From Desulfosarcina sp. (GTDB lineage Bacteria; Desulfobacterota; Desulfobacteria; Desulfobacterales; Desulfosarcinaceae): a DNA stretch of 25,150 nucleotides. Made by a program: the position numbers and the translations under genes. Under the pieces are notes generated by a model. The model did no database searches. It was not told the origin of the DNA and saw only the letters and a list, made by a program, of their open reading frames with translations. The DNA lies in contig JAGTUY010000391.1 of the NCBI GenBank assembly GCA_018224455.1, forward strand, positions 1-25,150, in the 5' to 3' direction. The first letter of the stretch is position 1, and each line of letters starts with the position of its first letter. Below are positions 23,782 to 25,150 of this stretch, one piece after another.

Positions 23782-24282
23782 CTAGTCTAAATCCAGCTTA
23801 GCTTTACACTGATTACAGGTTACGACGCCTCTGAAAACGGTATTGCCGCATTCTGGACAAATATAACGGGCCTCTTCATCCTGAATCCATTTTTCAGTAC
23901 CATATTTTCTTCTGTAGGGAACAGCGCGCAGAATAACTTTTTTACCGACGGTCATCGGAAAATGATCAATGCGCCCACAGGGAAATTCATCGCATTCGTG
24001 ACATCCGGTGTATCCTTTCTCTTTCACGCAATCCCTGATATCGCATTGGTTGCAATGCATAAAACGGTCATCGGACAGACAGCCGTGACATCGGATATCG
24101 TCCGCTGACAAGTTTTCACTGTTGGGCAAGATGCCCTTGCCGAGCACATCTCCCCTGTATAAACCGGATAGTCTTTCCTTGAACCTTTGATTATTATCGC
24201 GGTGCGCAATGTAAATGGCACATACCCCGCAATACAAACCGCAAGGGGATGCGAAGTCAGGGTTAATCGGTTGATTGTACAT
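23782..24282 (-). CDS. DUF3795-like Cys-rich zinc-ribbon protein
   Basis: A 166-aa protein with PCGLYCGVCAIY near the N-terminus and a set of Cys pairs (CHGCLSDD, CNQCDIRDC, GCHECDEFPCGRI), the DUF3795 pattern. It ends in a rubredoxin/zinc-ribbon type CPECGN...CNQCKAKLDLD. The ATG at 24282 has GGAAAA upstream; a GTG at 24309 would add nine residues. Its function is unknown; metal or Fe-S binding is likely from the Cys pattern. It lies between etfA (gap about 100 nt) and the EMO-like gene (18 nt), so it is probably co-expressed and might assist cluster assembly or electron transfer there, which is only inferred. Confidence 0.85.
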   Translation of the reverse strand: MYNQPINPDFASPCGLYCGVCAIYIAHRDNNQRFKERLSGLYRGDVLGKGILPNSENLSADDIRCHGCLSDDRFMHCNQCDIRDCVKEKGYTGCHECDEFPCGRIDHFPMTVGKKVILRAVPYRRKYGTEKWIQDEEARYICPECGNTVFRGVVTCNQCKAKLDLD

Positions 24283-24383
24283 GGTTATTTTTCCGCATGG
24301 TTCAGACACGCATTTTCTGGACCGTCATGCTATTGCAAAAGCGAATCGGGGAAGACCCATCGTAGAGGTGGTGATTTAGTGAT

Positions 24384-25150
24384 TTAGCCCCTTATTTTAC
24401 TTATCTCTTCGCGCAGAATCGGTACCACCTCGAAGAGATCGCCGACGATACCATAGTCGGCCACGTTGAAGATGGGCGCTTCGGGGTCTTTGTTAACCGC
24501 CAGAATCACCTGTGAGCCGCTCATCCCGGCAAGATGCTGAATGGCGCCGGAGATACCGATGGCCATATAAAGGGTCGGTGCGACAATCTTGCCGGTCTGC
24601 CCGACCTGCTTGTTGTGGGCCATGAAACCGCCGTCTACCATGGCGCGGGAAGAACCAAAACCCGCTTTCATATCGCCGGCCAACGCTTTTACCAGATCGA
24701 CACCGGCTTGATCCTTGGCGCCCCGTCCCACAGAAATGACGACATCGGCATCGGCAAGATCGATTTCACCGCTGGCATCCGACAGGAGCTCCCTGATCAC
24801 AGCCTTCAGGTCGGGTGCCGGAGCGGAAAGCCGGACGACGTTTTCGGTTCCTGTGATCGCTTCCGCTGCCTCGAAGGCACCGGCTCTGACCACCGCCACC
24901 AACTGGCCCGTATTGATTTTCACCCGCTGCATGACTTTATTGGCAATGGCGGGTCTGACGATTTCGATTTGATCGCCTTCAAGCATCACGTCGGTAATTT
25001 CCGTCGCACAGGCGGCATCCAGTTGCGCGGCAACTCTTGGGGCGGCGGCTTTGCCGCTTTCGGAAAAACCGAACCAGATCAGATCGGCGCCAAACTGTTT
25101 GGCGGCGTCGACGACACAGGATGCGAATGGACCGGCTGAAAACAGCTCCA
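24384..25150 (-). CDS. etfA: Electron transfer flavoprotein subunit alpha (N-terminal part outside window)
   Basis: The last 255 residues of EtfA; the frame is open to the window edge, beginning ELFSAGPFASC. The C-terminal FAD domain is clear: SVGRGAKDQAGVDLVKALA, the FGSSRAMVDGGFMAHNKQVG segment, then QTGKIVAPTLYMAIGISGAI and IFNVADYGIVGDLFEVVPIL. EtfAB accepts electrons from acyl-CoA dehydrogenases and passes them to a membrane quinone reductase. The EMO-like gene downstream is the expected partner, and in a benzoate degrader the donors would be dehydrogenases such as glutaryl-CoA or cyclic acyl-CoA enzymes. etfB is expected beyond the right edge. Confidence 0.95.
   Translation of the reverse strand, partial: ELFSAGPFASCVVDAAKQFGADLIWFGFSESGKAAAPRVAAQLDAACATEITDVMLEGDQIEIVRPAIANKVMQRVKINTGQLVAVVRAGAFEAAEAITGTENVVRLSAPAPDLKAVIRELLSDASGEIDLADADVVISVGRGAKDQAGVDLVKALAGDMKAGFGSSRAMVDGGFMAHNKQVGQTGKIVAPTLYMAIGISGAIQHLAGMSGSQVILAVNKDPEAPIFNVADYGIVGDLFEVVPILREEISKIRG

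Noticed and set aside
1..25150. tRNA, rRNA or CRISPR array
   Set aside because: No tRNA-like cloverleaf, rRNA segment or regularly spaced repeat was seen on either strand by reading; no scanner was run.

Overview
The window fits a strictly anaerobic, probably sulfate-reducing deltaproteobacterium (Desulfobacterota; Desulfosarcina/Desulfococcus/Desulfatiglans-like). This rests on gene content: a class II tungsten benzoyl-CoA reductase (Bam) operon, HdrA- and MvhD-type electron-transfer proteins that need selenocysteine, and an ETF plus membrane FeS/cytochrome b oxidoreductase. The species cannot be fixed from the sequence.

Left part (1-10108), nitrogen and nicotinamide metabolism. An alanine dehydrogenase, missing only its first codon(s) at the window edge, and a FadR-like GntR regulator read rightwards. 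A leftward operon faces them: HEAT-like 144-aa protein, Cys-rich 73-aa protein, NADP-type glutamate dehydrogenase, and transhydrogenase subunits PntAA, PntAB and PntB. A textbook sigma-54 promoter (TGGCAC-N5-TTGCT, 7746-7761) precedes this operon. A PAS/AAA+/Fis sigma-54 activator lies just upstream, with CGCCCA/TGGGCG dyads between the two. PntB is abnormal: its NADP(H)-binding domain III is present twice in tandem, and in both copies the usual Lys-Arg-Ser segment is replaced by Asn-Phe-Asp.

Middle (9781-10834): a gene-poor gap with a possible gene relic, then a DUF2080-like small protein followed by a GNAT acetyltransferase, both rightward.

Right part (10835-25150): one long leftward operon in the order etfA (partial), DUF3795-like protein, EMO-like membrane FeS oxidoreductase, bamB, bamC, bamD, bamE, bamF, bamG, bamH, bamI. 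BamB carries Glu251, His255, His260 and Cys322 at the positions I recall for the Geobacter enzyme. bamE and bamF are each interrupted by one in-frame TGA at a conserved Cys position (NDCSM-U and CHW-U), so both are read here as selenoproteins: BamE is 1045 aa and BamF 255 aa. Simple gene calling would truncate both. Inferred working: BamBC reduces benzoyl-CoA, and BamDEFGHI supplies very low-potential electrons by flavin-based electron bifurcation or confurcation. EtfAB plus the EMO-like protein would connect acyl-CoA dehydrogenases of the same pathway to menaquinone. The EMO-like gene and bamB are 4 nt apart, so these two electron circuits appear to be expressed together.
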